Assembly: GCA_024704765.1 (NCBI GenBank)
Contig: JAKMXF010000033.1
Location: 806,001 to 870,000, forward strand
Origin: Oopsacas minuta
Lineage: Eukaryota > Porifera > Hexactinellida > Lyssacinosida > Leucopsacidae
DNA: 64,000 nucleotides
Direction: 5' to 3'
Every line of letters starts with the position of its first letter. Positions within the stretch are counted from its first letter, which is position 1. The notes beneath the pieces were generated by a model. The model saw nothing but the letters and a program-made list of their open reading frames with translations. It searched no databases and was not told where the DNA came from. Below are positions 23,601 through 32,263 of this stretch, one piece after another. Both the position numbers and the translations under genes were made by a program.

Positions 23601-24336
23601 AAAAGATCCTACGGGGAAATCTGTTGTAAATACACCTGTTAGCTACAATCTGTCTAGTATTTGTTCGGGCAAAAGTTCTAAGAAGAAATCTCCCAAGCCC
23701 AAAGACAACCAAACGACAGAAGAATTGCTCGTAGAATTCTTACTAACTCAAAATAAAGATTCTAACGAGTATTTGGAGTATTTAATTGATTTGAATGGAA
23801 AGTATCCAGAATCGAATTTTCATATAAAACTTAATTTATGTCAAACTTATCTCAAAACGGAAGAAGAGGACAATTACAGGAAAGTTATTGAAATCGTTAA
23901 TTCTATTAAATATGACAAAAATCTTCTGATTTTGAGTAAAGAGAAGAACGAATTGAGAATTGATGATATCAAGAGGAAGAATGAAGAAGATATACAACTA
24001 ATTATCAAAGCTTTGAAATGCAAATTTTCTGCCATAAACCACATAAATTTGTTGACACCTGACGCAGATCTCACCCAATTGGATGAACTATATTTAGAGT
24101 TGAGTGACTTGTCTTCTCCTGGTAACTTGACAGATCAATCAATTTCTCATTGTAAAGCTCATAACTTCCATGCACTAGCTATAAAACTGCTCATGGATAA
24201 TTTAGAGTCAGGAAGTACTGTTAAACTGCATTCAGAAATTACTGAATTATATAGGAAGCTGAGATGGGATTTTATAGCTGATAGAGACGAGTATCATTCT
24301 CAAGTACTATTCCCTAGCAAGTATATTTCAGTTTGA
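20617..24336 (+). CDS. TPP2: Tripeptidyl-peptidase II (1239 aa, single exon)
   Basis: Giant cytosolic subtilisin-type serine exopeptidase that removes tripeptides from peptides released by the proteasome. The catalytic triad is complete: Asp41 in GIMDTGVDPGAPGLQ, His282 in SGSHGTHVAGI and Ser464 in NGTSMASPNA, with oxyanion Asn377 in SSAGNSGP. The insert of about 200 residues between Asp and His is typical of TPP2. The remaining 750 residues match the family's beta-sandwich and C-terminal helical parts, and the length is close to human TPP2 (about 1249 aa). The region at 1020-1035 is Lys/Ser-rich (SSKKKSPKPKD), probably a loop. A 3.7-kb gene with no intron is unusual for an animal. Confidence 0.97.
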   Translation: MATDPEDICRNLIPGEETEASEFIRQHPGYDGRGVIVGIMDTGVDPGAPGLQVTTDGKPKIVGMVDCCGDGDVDTSEIRSTGELQNGRVIKGVTGRDLTIPDDWHNPTGDWHVGVKALYQLVPKNLLNKVRKLRRQEKWDKQFEQSLTIAQEERDKFEASKESEPGEGICEGINFCKLRRDELNQRVECLKDVDKNYNDSGPAYDCIVYSDGDKWWICIDTSETGDLAACQLLRPFKQEYKHGTFKLGSTGTNAILYNYGVNVYCNGNQLSIIGMSGSHGTHVAGIVAANFPDEPQRNGIAPGAQIIVLKIGSLFVDSMETQKSLIRAVTAAIDTHCDIVNLSFGESVQYYARGQVIKRFTELTNKYNILFVSSAGNSGPALSTVGAPAASTSSIISVAAYVTRSMMEKEYSMINSVESTVYTWSSRGPIPDGDIGVTIAAPGGAIAPVPNFTEQGTRLMNGTSMASPNACGCISLILSALRSDNTYYNTSTIRSAVINTAKPIEPLSNFSMGYGLIQTVKAYQLAVKLADRPERKIWYKLTWGSKRGIYLRTPWEVSKPAERLVNVQPMYSETAVAEDKINLDLELSLEPTEAWVECPRKFNLYNQTRSIKVKVTPDKAHPGANFAEVLAYTANRDIGPLFRIPVTLINPSEIFVQDFCKSLEFKSDTKLHRHFIHIPEGVTWATLELLPLEIEDRESTFVYVHALQLLPEQSFCTNNFRTAHTLKLNSTTSLSLSVIANNTMELDIARWWTESGNMKLQMRLQFFGGSISNISYNTSIAHNGITPVKLMLYNHLTPVNISPEMKLTSAKTTYLPTEYNIEPLPEHYNIPGELCHYELSLTYSITVNGKGAVTVYCPILDSLLYENPFGSQMWFVYDSNKQLLGVGDAFSSDGRYKINLYKGTFTVHLLIMNDSRDQLDYLTNTVLICSEKISDISLPIYDNYEASILADGKVAQKTSNLSRGFYPLYLGVIPEGKIPSFCKQGCVLSGSLTIIKDPTGKSVVNTPVSYNLSSICSGKSSKKKSPKPKDNQTTEELLVEFLLTQNKDSNEYLEYLIDLNGKYPESNFHIKLNLCQTYLKTEEEDNYRKVIEIVNSIKYDKNLLILSKEKNELRIDDIKRKNEEDIQLIIKALKCKFSAINHINLLTPDADLTQLDELYLELSDLSSPGNLTDQSISHCKAHNFHALAIKLLMDNLESGSTVKLHSEITELYRKLRWDFIADRDEYHSQVLFPSKYISV

Positions 24337-25090
24337 GTTCTGTTATGCTAGGAGTATTGAATTTTTTATAATATGTCTAGTATATTTTTTGTGCTACAGT
24401 TACTAGCTTAGTTATCTTGATATTATAGAACTACATATTTTAGAATATTTCTAAAAACTTTGATACCCATCAGCCATCATTAAGCTTATGGTATTTTACC
24501 GGTCCAATTCAAATATGATTCCATTTACCTATCCCAATTAGAAACTAAAATAGAGAGAGTAGAAATTATTTATAATCCAACGATTTTCATACATTTGATC
24601 GTGTATAAAGCTATTTGTAATTTCACAATATTTTTCATCAATTAACTGAGGGAGAATTTGCCAATGAACTATTGGCGGATATAGGAGGGGGCGTCACCCA
24701 CAAAGTTGTACCTTGCCCTCCCAGTTTTGCTCCCCTAATTTAGCAACTAGGACCACCCGTAATAAACTATTGATTACATGTAGTTATTGCAAATCCTATG
24801 ATAACAGTAGGGTGGAATTTTTCCTTTATAGCAAAGTATATTTTGTGTTTAATGCTATTGTATTACTGACCATCTATTACATGCAATGACAAACAACACC
24901 AAATGTATTGTTATATAGTTATTTAATAATGCAGAAAATATTATTGATTACAAATCTTAAGTTATTTTGCTCTATTTTGTATAAAGTCAAGATTACGTAC
25001 AAATTATAGATTGAGTTCATTCAGAGGTTAAATTAGACATTTCTTTGTAAAATATTAAATGGAATATTTACCAATATTCGCTCACTTAGC
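24337..25090. other. Intergenic region
   Basis: AT-rich, no gene seen. The stretch 24670-24770 has a G-rich/C-rich pair (GGCGGATATAGGAGGGGGCG and CCTTGCCCTCCCAG) that may be a decayed inverted-repeat element. Confidence 0.4.
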
Positions 25091-26197
25091 ATGGATACTA
25101 ACACATTATTTCTGCCATATTTCTTCTATCAAGTTTGGTCCTCAACTTGATATGGGTTGCGAAATTCACCAAGCTATGTTGGAATTTCTACAAAGATTAC
25201 AAAACTTGTGAACAATCCCCAACTCTCCATCCGATACATTCCGACGTACATTCTCTGTCTAAGGTTAGGAAACTATATAACATTAAAACTCATATTGTTA
25301 AGAATGCTCTTATTGTTTGTGGTGGTTGTGTTGAGGTAGTGGGTATAGTATGGGTCACCATTATATATATCAGTTTGAATATGTATCATTCTCTCGCACA
25401 TGATAACAATACATTCCAAGCACTTTTATCTTATGCATGCTATATGGGAGAAAATGTTTTTGTCACCAATATTTATAGTAATATATAATTTTGTGTTCGT
25501 CCTTATTGGTCTTTTATTTTTCTTCCTTTCGATAACAACTCGCTATCTTGCTGTCAGATATCTCATGCATCCATTCAGACCAATTCTATTTCGCTATATC
25601 CTTTGGCTGTTATTTGAAGTTATCATAATTGCTATCTTTCTGTGCGATGCATGGTCATATTTTCTTATTATATTTCCTATACTTTTACTGTTGAGGTGGA
25701 TCTTGTTAGTTAAAGATAGTGCTATCCTTTCTCGTGTTCTCAGTTCAATCCTGAGAGATCTTCGATTTTATTCTAGCAATATTGTATTCTACCGGAAACA
25801 GAGGAGGTCTATAGTTAAGTTCTACAAGCTATATCGTATTATACTGCTTGTTTCACTGTTCTTCCTCATCCTTGGTGTTTTATTTGGGTCTATTTTGGAT
25901 CTCTTGCAAATCCTTTCTGTCGACAAATGTATTGTACACTTCTTATATCCTATCTTATTTACCACAAATTCCAGCAGTAATATTGACAGTCTTGATTCCA
26001 CTTCATACATCATAATTGAGGGAGTATTCGAGCTCTTTTCTGGCTTGACAAACGCACTCTATGCGTTTTCAATAAGCTTACCCTTGTGTAGCATCACATT
26101 TGCTCCAGTGATTAGGAAGCTCATTAGAAGGTGTACAGACCATGAAGATAACTATAGATTCAACTGGGAAAGGTTAGAAGCTTTGTTAAATAAATAA
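25091..26197 (+). CDS. Multipass membrane protein, family unknown; reading frame split (frameshifts or unseen introns)
   Basis: I do not recognise the family. Three overlapping open segments look like one gene. The first is a short start beginning MDTNTLFLPYFFYQVW (25091). The second, ending at 25488, has a transmembrane segment (ALIVCGGCVEVVGIVWVTII). The third, 25400-26197, has about five more hydrophobic segments (FIVIYNFVFVLIGLLFFF, FEVIIIAIFLCDAWSYFLII, IILLVSLFFLILGVLF, IIIEGVFELFSGLTNALYAF) and a basic intracellular-type loop (FYRKQRRSIVKFYKLYR). The segments overlap in different frames at about 25140 and 25400-25490, where hydrophobic character passes from one frame to the next. This suggests single-base frameshifts (pseudogene or sequencing error) or short introns. 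The layout of six to seven segments would fit an orphan receptor, but no receptor signature is seen. Confidence 0.5.
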
Positions 26198-27273
26198 TTC
26201 TGTTAGTATGCTTAATAATATAATGATTGTGTGTGTATTTACTTTATTTTACGTTACAACTTTATTAAATCTTCAATTGTGAGTAAATAACTGCCCTTTT
26301 GATTGCCGGAATAGTATATTTATTGTGACGTAATGTAATTACTAAATTGGACGTATTATCTTAATTAGTAATGAGAAGGATACATTGGTACTCTACAGTA
26401 TAAATGTTGGAAATTTATGATATAACACGCCTGTTCTGTTTCTTAAAGATATCTAAAATAGCATCGAAATCAACATCAACCAGGTTTGGTCCTTCAATTG
26501 CAATCCTCACATTAATCGGGGCAAACTCGAGTCCGAAATACGGTTACGTAATATATTTTTTGATCAATTTCATTGGACTCAAATATCTTTCAGCTGTAAC
26601 AGTACCAACAGGAAGAGTTAATAAGATGTTAATTAGCTCGAATACCGCCTGAAAATGCCGGAGTATCCATAGATTCTTTCATTGTTTGTAATAATTCTTG
26701 GAAATCTGGTGCCGTTGACAACGTTTTCGCAGTACAAGGATATTATTACTCCCAGATTTTCTTGTAGCTGAGACGAGCCTTATAAGTCTTCTTTTTCTTT
26801 ACTTTGGGATTCTTTATCTTCACTTGAACTTTCTTCGTGCGCCCTTTTTGCCCTAAAATATTTCCTAACATCCATTCCTTAGCAATGATCAAAAGATTAG
26901 AATTGGTTTTTGCTAAAAAGTAAAATAAGGAAAGATAATATCAAGAATCTCAAATGTAAATATGTATATATTACTACACAATGCGTTTATGTATTCAAAA
27001 CGAATCAGAGCGAATTATATTTTGAATTAACATTACTTGGTAAGAAAAGGATGACAATGAAACAGTCTTCATTAATAATATACACCAATGGTATCGATTT
27101 CCCTCCGAAAGAAATTCCTGTATGAAACCCTGCCTTGCAAACAACATGTTCCAGTTTAATTTTTACTTGTGTGAATAAATCATAATACAAATCTATATTA
27201 CATTCTATACTCTGAATGATGACACATAATCTTATTGAATGGTTTCAATTAATTGAACTCTCCTTTCTTCTGT
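26198..27273. other. Intergenic region with a hAT remnant
   Basis: Apart from the transposase fragment at 26415-26647 (listed separately), I see no gene in this AT-rich interval between the membrane-protein locus and the FSIP2-like ORF. Confidence 0.5.
26415..26647 (-). pseudogene. hAT transposase C-terminal (dimerisation domain) remnant
   Basis: Minus-strand reading gives INILLTLPVGTVTAERYLSP, then MKLIKKYIT, an in-frame TAA, GLEFAPINVRIAIEG and FDAILDIFKKQNRRVIS. The order 'LP-x-x-T-x-x-ER-(F/L)S-x-(M/L)-K-x-IK' followed by a hydrophobic helix and a final basic helix is the hAT dimerisation domain. The stop codon and lack of an upstream transposase core make it a dead fragment. Confidence 0.7.
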
Positions 27274-27690
27274 TTATACTCTTCTTCTATACTTAACTTC
27301 ACCTTCCCCTTCTCCAGCTTTCATTATCCTATCCAATCTCCTCTTTTCTCTCTCTTCGATAATGCTGAGTTTGGTAGCTCTCAGTTCCAACTCTCTCAGT
27401 ACCCGTCTAGCCTGCATGGCCTCTTCTACTGTTCCTAGCACATATCCCTGTCTGTCAAGCATCTCGATACGTCTGAGTTGTCTGCATACATGACAAGGCT
27501 GCTTGAGAAAATGTTTCAAATGAGAGTCGTGGAGAGGAATGTATTGGTTAGATTGTTCACATAGAATCTCTTTTGCCATTAAGACAGGAAGATCTATGCG
27601 CTTCTTGCCGAGACAGGATAGACGATGTTCTGTCATATAACTGTTGAGGGAATTCCTTGAGGTCAATCCAAGGTGTAGAGGTTTAGACAT
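27274..27690 (-). CDS. Small charged protein, possibly FSIP2-like (138 aa)
   Basis: Starts MSKPLHLGLTSRNSLNSYMT. It contains YIPLHDSHLKHFLKQP, resembling the 'PLHDPHL..(Y/F)F' motif in fibrous-sheath-interacting protein 2-like proteins, and a long charged helical C-terminus (EEAMQARRVLRELELRATKL, EEREKRRLDRIMK). The composition is clearly protein-like compared with surrounding AT-rich ORFs, and the ATG is the first in frame. The FSIP2-like assignment rests on one motif and is tentative; if right, a sperm-tail or ciliary role is likely. It lies tail-to-tail with the split membrane-protein gene. Confidence 0.6.
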   Translation of the reverse strand: MSKPLHLGLTSRNSLNSYMTEHRLSCLGKKRIDLPVLMAKEILCEQSNQYIPLHDSHLKHFLKQPCHVCRQLRRIEMLDRQGYVLGTVEEAMQARRVLRELELRATKLSIIEEREKRRLDRIMKAGEGEGEVKYRRRV

Positions 27691-28409
27691 GTTTATGTAT
27701 TTACCAAAATATATTTATTCTTCTGATATAATTCCATAAATATATACACCTCTCCTCATATGAAGCAAGAGCTATCTGCATTTTGATTGGATTACGAATA
27801 GTATTTGATACTTATTATCAACTAAATAATAGTTTATTGATTAATGATAGCATCTGATTGGTTGTTTGGTTATTCACATGTCCTATTATTGAAGCATAGA
27901 GCATTCTAAAGCGTCTACTCTCCAAATGTGTGGGGTTATAGCCACTTCAACGCTCTACGGTATCATTGATAATGTTATACGAGTGTAGCATATGAGACAA
28001 ACTCGGATATAAGTAATGAATACTGAGTCAAACATTTTAACATCATACCACCACTATAAGGAGTCTATTCTGGTGGTTATCTCCACTTATACATGGGGGA
28101 GAGAATCCTGAAATTCTTGTCACTTTACTTTCTATTACCTTGGGCTGAATTTGACATTAGAAAATGTGTAAACGAACACTTTCATGATTACATAATAATA
28201 AGTAAATTCATTTATAATGTTGTTGCTATATCAAAACAAAGTTCTGTGACAATATTTTCTGGACACACTGATACTATATATATATATATATATATCACGT
28301 CTCTCACCCAAATTGTCTACTATTACAGAAGGCCTCCCCCAGGTCGTAACTATTCGAGGTAATACGGTACATAAGTACGGAAGTTTGAATATTAGCTTAA
28401 CGAGTAATA
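27691..28409. other. Intergenic region between divergent genes
   Basis: No gene seen. Contains a small hairpin (ATACCACCAC ... TGGTGGTTAT, about 28046-28080) and a TA microsatellite at about 28275-28296. It should hold the promoters of the FSIP2-like ORF and the actin gene. Confidence 0.5.
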
Positions 28410-29546
28410 ATGACAGGTCAAGGAATTCCCTTAGTTATAGATGCTGGGTCTCATTCAACAAAATCCGGATTTGCCTTAGACAGCTCTCCGAGTTCTGTCT
28501 TCCCCAGTATTGTAGGTTATCTACGTCATGTTGACTTGAAAACTTGTCCACTTCTATATCTAAGGGATAGTTATGTTGGAGACGAAGCACAAACAAAACG
28601 TGGTATGCTCTCATTAAAATATCCTTTTGAAAATGGATACGTACATGACTGGGATGTAATGGAGGATATATTTGATTACATATTCCGTAAAGAATTACGT
28701 GTGCTACCAGAGAATCATTCTATGATGTTTATGGAACATCCTCACAACCCTAAGCGAAATACTGAAACTTTAACTCAATTAATGTTTGAAAAATATAATA
28801 TCCCTGCCATTCAAATTCAAATTAAAGCAACTCTTGGTTTGTATGCACATGGAAGGACTACTGGGGTAACTATTCATTCAGGTGATGAATTGTCTTACAC
28901 TCTACCAATATATGAGGGATATCCTAACGATGAAGATGTTAACTTTTTTAAGCTCGCTGGTCGTGACATCACTGACTACCTGATGAAGTTGTTAATTGAT
29001 CGTGGTTATTGCTTGTCTACAGTTGTTGACAGGGAAAATGTAAATAATATGAAAGAAAACCTCGCTTATGTTCTTGTTGACTTTCAGCAGGAGCTATTAC
29101 TTCCAGATTCTAGCATAGAAAAGAAGTATCAACTGCCAGATGGGCAAGTCATTACTCTTGGTAGAGAACGTCTCTGTTCTCATGCAATGTTCCAGCCTTT
29201 TCTGATTGGTATGCAATCTGATGGACTTATCAAGTCTATTATCAATGCTATAATGAATGCTGAATTTGATTGTAGGAAAGAATTCTTCTCAAATATCGTT
29301 TTAACTGGCGGAAACACAAATTTTCCTGGATTTTTGGAGCGACTGCAAAATGAGATTTCAGCTTTAGCTCCCTCAGTTTTTAAGGTAAAAATATTATCTG
29401 CTAATGAACAACACAGAAAATATACAAACTGGATTGGCGGTTCTATAATTACTTCTCTCCATCAATTTCAAACATATTGGAAAACAATTACAGACTACAG
29501 TGATTATGGTCCTCAAGGCTTAGTTCAAAGAATGGGAAACTTTTAG
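28410..29546 (+). CDS. Divergent actin with altered nucleotide-pocket residues (378 aa, single exon)
   Basis: Conventional-actin length and collinear along its whole length: VFPSIVGYLRH, DSYVGDEAQTKRGMLSLKYP, GRTTG, PIYEGY, LAGRDITDYLMKLL, LPDGQVITLG, WIGGSI. It is far more diverged than true animal actins. Asp11 is kept (VIDAGS), but the equivalents of Gln137, Asp154 and His161, which position Mg, water and phosphate in actin, are Lys (IQIKATLGLY), His (TIHSGDE) and Tyr (LSYTLP). The DNase loop is rewritten and one residue longer (RHVDLKTCPLLYLRDS). It is not one of the standard ARPs that I can recognise; an orphan actin-like protein or retro-derived copy is most likely. The frame is intact, so it is probably expressed. 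Confidence 0.9.
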   Translation: MTGQGIPLVIDAGSHSTKSGFALDSSPSSVFPSIVGYLRHVDLKTCPLLYLRDSYVGDEAQTKRGMLSLKYPFENGYVHDWDVMEDIFDYIFRKELRVLPENHSMMFMEHPHNPKRNTETLTQLMFEKYNIPAIQIQIKATLGLYAHGRTTGVTIHSGDELSYTLPIYEGYPNDEDVNFFKLAGRDITDYLMKLLIDRGYCLSTVVDRENVNNMKENLAYVLVDFQQELLLPDSSIEKKYQLPDGQVITLGRERLCSHAMFQPFLIGMQSDGLIKSIINAIMNAEFDCRKEFFSNIVLTGGNTNFPGFLERLQNEISALAPSVFKVKILSANEQHRKYTNWIGGSIITSLHQFQTYWKTITDYSDYGPQGLVQRMGNF

Positions 29547-30123
29547 AATTTTCCGTTGGTTTTGCTATAATTTATATTTATATCATTTTGAAGCTTACAA
29601 ATTAATAACTCGAATCTTCTGATTTCACTTTTACCCTATCTGTTGTTCTGTTTCTGTGTCTGTTATCAACAGAGAGATTACCCATTGGCATGGACGATGT
29701 GTGAAGTCCACACAATCTTATGTCCAATCACCGCAACAGAATGGATTCATGTACAGGCTAGGAGACGTAATTTGTGCATTAAAAGTAAATCAAAGTGCAT
29801 ACTATTCTGTCGGACGTGCTTCCAATTATTAATAACTAGCCCACTTCACTTGCTAGGTCGCAGCGAGGCAGCTTAGCGGACGCTCCTCCCTTTGAACATC
29901 ACTGCTTTTAGTTCCTGTAATAAATTTGTCAGCTAATCCCAGTGAAATATCATACTGATTATTCAATGAGCAAAATATTATGAGGCTATCAAATGATCCT
30001 CCACCTGATAGCATGTATTGTTATGCCAGTCTTATTAATATTAAATAGATTGTCTACTTTCTTGAATAAAATTAATGGATTTAAATTAACAAATACACAT
30101 AATTACATAATTATTTACTATCT
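29547..30123. other. Intergenic region
   Basis: No gene seen. At 29838-29885 a G+C-rich stretch (CACTTGCTAGGTCGCAGCGA) resembles the hairpin end of the dispersed repeat family and may be a truncated copy. Confidence 0.45.
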
Positions 30124-31443
30124 ATGCTTCGGCGATATCTGAAATTAATTCGTGTGTTTCACGCTTGCATGACAACAATGCTTGGAATAGTATATCTATC
30201 TATGGTCGAGTGTTACACATCTCCGATTGAAGATGAAATTCTTGAAGAAGGAATCATGACAATAAATACATTTTCTTTGTTTGCAACTTCCATTTTTATA
30301 GGTGGAATACCTGGCTCAATGATTGGAGGACCAGTCAGTGAATGGTTGGGTACCAAGACGACTTCGCTTATATTCTCTATATTAGGAACACTTGGAGGTA
30401 TACTCTTGGTGTTGGCATATGATAGTTCTTCTATGATATTAGGAAGAATATTTATCGGATTCTATACGGCAATTGGGGGATCCAGTTTCCCTGTGTACAA
30501 TGCAGAAATAGCTCCACCCTCCATGAAGGCATTTTATGGTTCATTAATTGGTATCTCTCTACGAATAGGAACGATATTGAGTGCTTTGTTAGGAATATGG
30601 ATTGGGTATCGTTGGCTTGCTGCAATCTGTTTAATGGTGCTGGTAATCATAAATCTGAATTTAGTATTCCTTCCAGATAGTCCTAAATGGTTAAGAACCA
30701 AAGGCTACGTTGATAAAGCAAAGATAGCCAGCGAATATTTCTATGATTCATCTGAAGAATTATTACCTCTCCTCCTCCCAGACCAAACAATTGTATTCGA
30801 GGATACGAATCTATCTCAAAAGATTGCTAGCTACTTCACATGGCCTGTATTGAGACCACTATTGGTTTGTATTAGTGTCCAATCATTTAAAGCATTCTCT
30901 ACACATGAGTATATGTCAGTATATGCCGCACATACTCTAGACAATGCTGTGAGTATCAACCCGCGGACAGCTGCATTGTTCTACCCTGTGTCTCTCTTTT
31001 TTGGTTCCATTATATTTCTTTGGATAATTCACAAAGTCCAGTGGAAGAAGTTGATTATTGTAACGACCATTTTTCAAATACTAACTAATGGGCTATTTAG
31101 CTTGACTCTATATCTTTCCATTAATAAATTTGATTGTGCTCAAAACACACAAGATGTTATCCTTTGTCAAATACTACAATTCGCTCCTATACTCCTCATT
31201 GCTTTGTATGGGCTGTCATTCAGTATGGGTATGGGATCTATTGCATGGTGGTTGTACGGTCACATTCTACATTCTCATTACACTAGAATATCAGCTGGTA
31301 TTGTTACATTTATATGCTACATTGTCGTTTTAGTTAACCAAATGGTTGGTCCAGTTATTTCAGAATATTTCGGTTCATATATCCTATTCCTCATTTATAC
31401 CATTGTGTGTATTATTGCACTCATCACTCAATTATTTTATTAA
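30124..31443 (+). CDS. Major facilitator superfamily sugar-type transporter, SLC2-like (439 aa, single exon)
   Basis: Twelve-segment carrier of the plasma membrane or an organelle. SLC2/Tret1-like hallmarks: a glycine-rich loop after segment 2 (GGPVSEWLGTKTT, the D-R-x-G-R motif in altered form), segment 4 GRIFIGFYTAIGGSSFPVYN followed by EIAPPSMKAFYGSL (family E-x-x-x-x-x-x-R-G with Lys for Arg), and FLPDSPKWLRTKG for the PESPR motif. The central loop is short. The length is near family minimum (about 450-500 aa). Several key motif residues are substituted, so the substrate need not be glucose or trehalose. Confidence 0.88.
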   Translation: MLRRYLKLIRVFHACMTTMLGIVYLSMVECYTSPIEDEILEEGIMTINTFSLFATSIFIGGIPGSMIGGPVSEWLGTKTTSLIFSILGTLGGILLVLAYDSSSMILGRIFIGFYTAIGGSSFPVYNAEIAPPSMKAFYGSLIGISLRIGTILSALLGIWIGYRWLAAICLMVLVIINLNLVFLPDSPKWLRTKGYVDKAKIASEYFYDSSEELLPLLLPDQTIVFEDTNLSQKIASYFTWPVLRPLLVCISVQSFKAFSTHEYMSVYAAHTLDNAVSINPRTAALFYPVSLFFGSIIFLWIIHKVQWKKLIIVTTIFQILTNGLFSLTLYLSINKFDCAQNTQDVILCQILQFAPILLIALYGLSFSMGMGSIAWWLYGHILHSHYTRISAGIVTFICYIVVLVNQMVGPVISEYFGSYILFLIYTIVCIIALITQLFY

Positions 31444-32263
31444 ATAATTAATTATAAGATTTATTTTGAATTTTGATATAACCCCATTCATTATTTATGA
31501 CAATTCTATTTGTATACTCAAATGTATTAAAGTGTGCTTCACCAAGCCCATGGCGACGCTAGAAATATATTATGGGGAGGGCGGTTAAAGTGGCTGCCAA
31601 GTGCCAATACATAGAGATAAAATTGCCTTACCTATCTAAATGACTATAATGAAGCTGTATGTAGTTGGAGTTTTACTGTTGTTAAAACTAAAACGCGTTT
31701 AAGGGGCGACTGCATGTTCGCTCTGGTCCGCCGCCACTGCACCAGTCACTAGACTTAGACCTAATATTGAGGATAATTTGATGCAAAGAATAAAGAAAAG
31801 GCATTCGATATGCAGTAGGGGCTACGAAAATACAGACAATTAGGGAACAAGGCCTTGTTCGTTATTTAGAGTTTTTCTGCTATTCTGGGCTGAACCTTGT
31901 ATTGTACGTAATAGCTAATAACTAGTACAATAATACCTAGGGCATGATTTATATCTCAGAGTTAATCAGACAAGTAGAATTCAAATATAGAATCAAGTCT
32001 GAATTCTCAAGAATATTGTGAAAAAACAGTTTCAAAAGAAATGTAGTGCTATTGATGATTGCGAAATAAAAGTGAATATCTGATATTATTAAACAATGTA
32101 TACTTATTTAATAAATATATATGTATTATATTTGATAAAGGATTAACAATGTGTTGATCTTTCTTTGATAAATTTCTTCAGAATATGGTTAATCTCCCAT
32201 TCTTGTTATACTATTCTCTTACAATATACATTATTCTGACCGTTTATGCTTAATTCTGGCTTA
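31444..32263. other. Intergenic region
   Basis: No gene seen. Around 31548-31745 a G+C-rich pair (CATGGCGACGC and TCCGCCGCCACTGCACCAG) may be the ends of a decayed hAT-like element. Confidence 0.4.

Noticed and set aside
28275-28296. TA microsatellite as a possible origin or regulatory element
   Set aside because: Short dinucleotide runs are common in this AT-rich DNA and nothing else supports a function.
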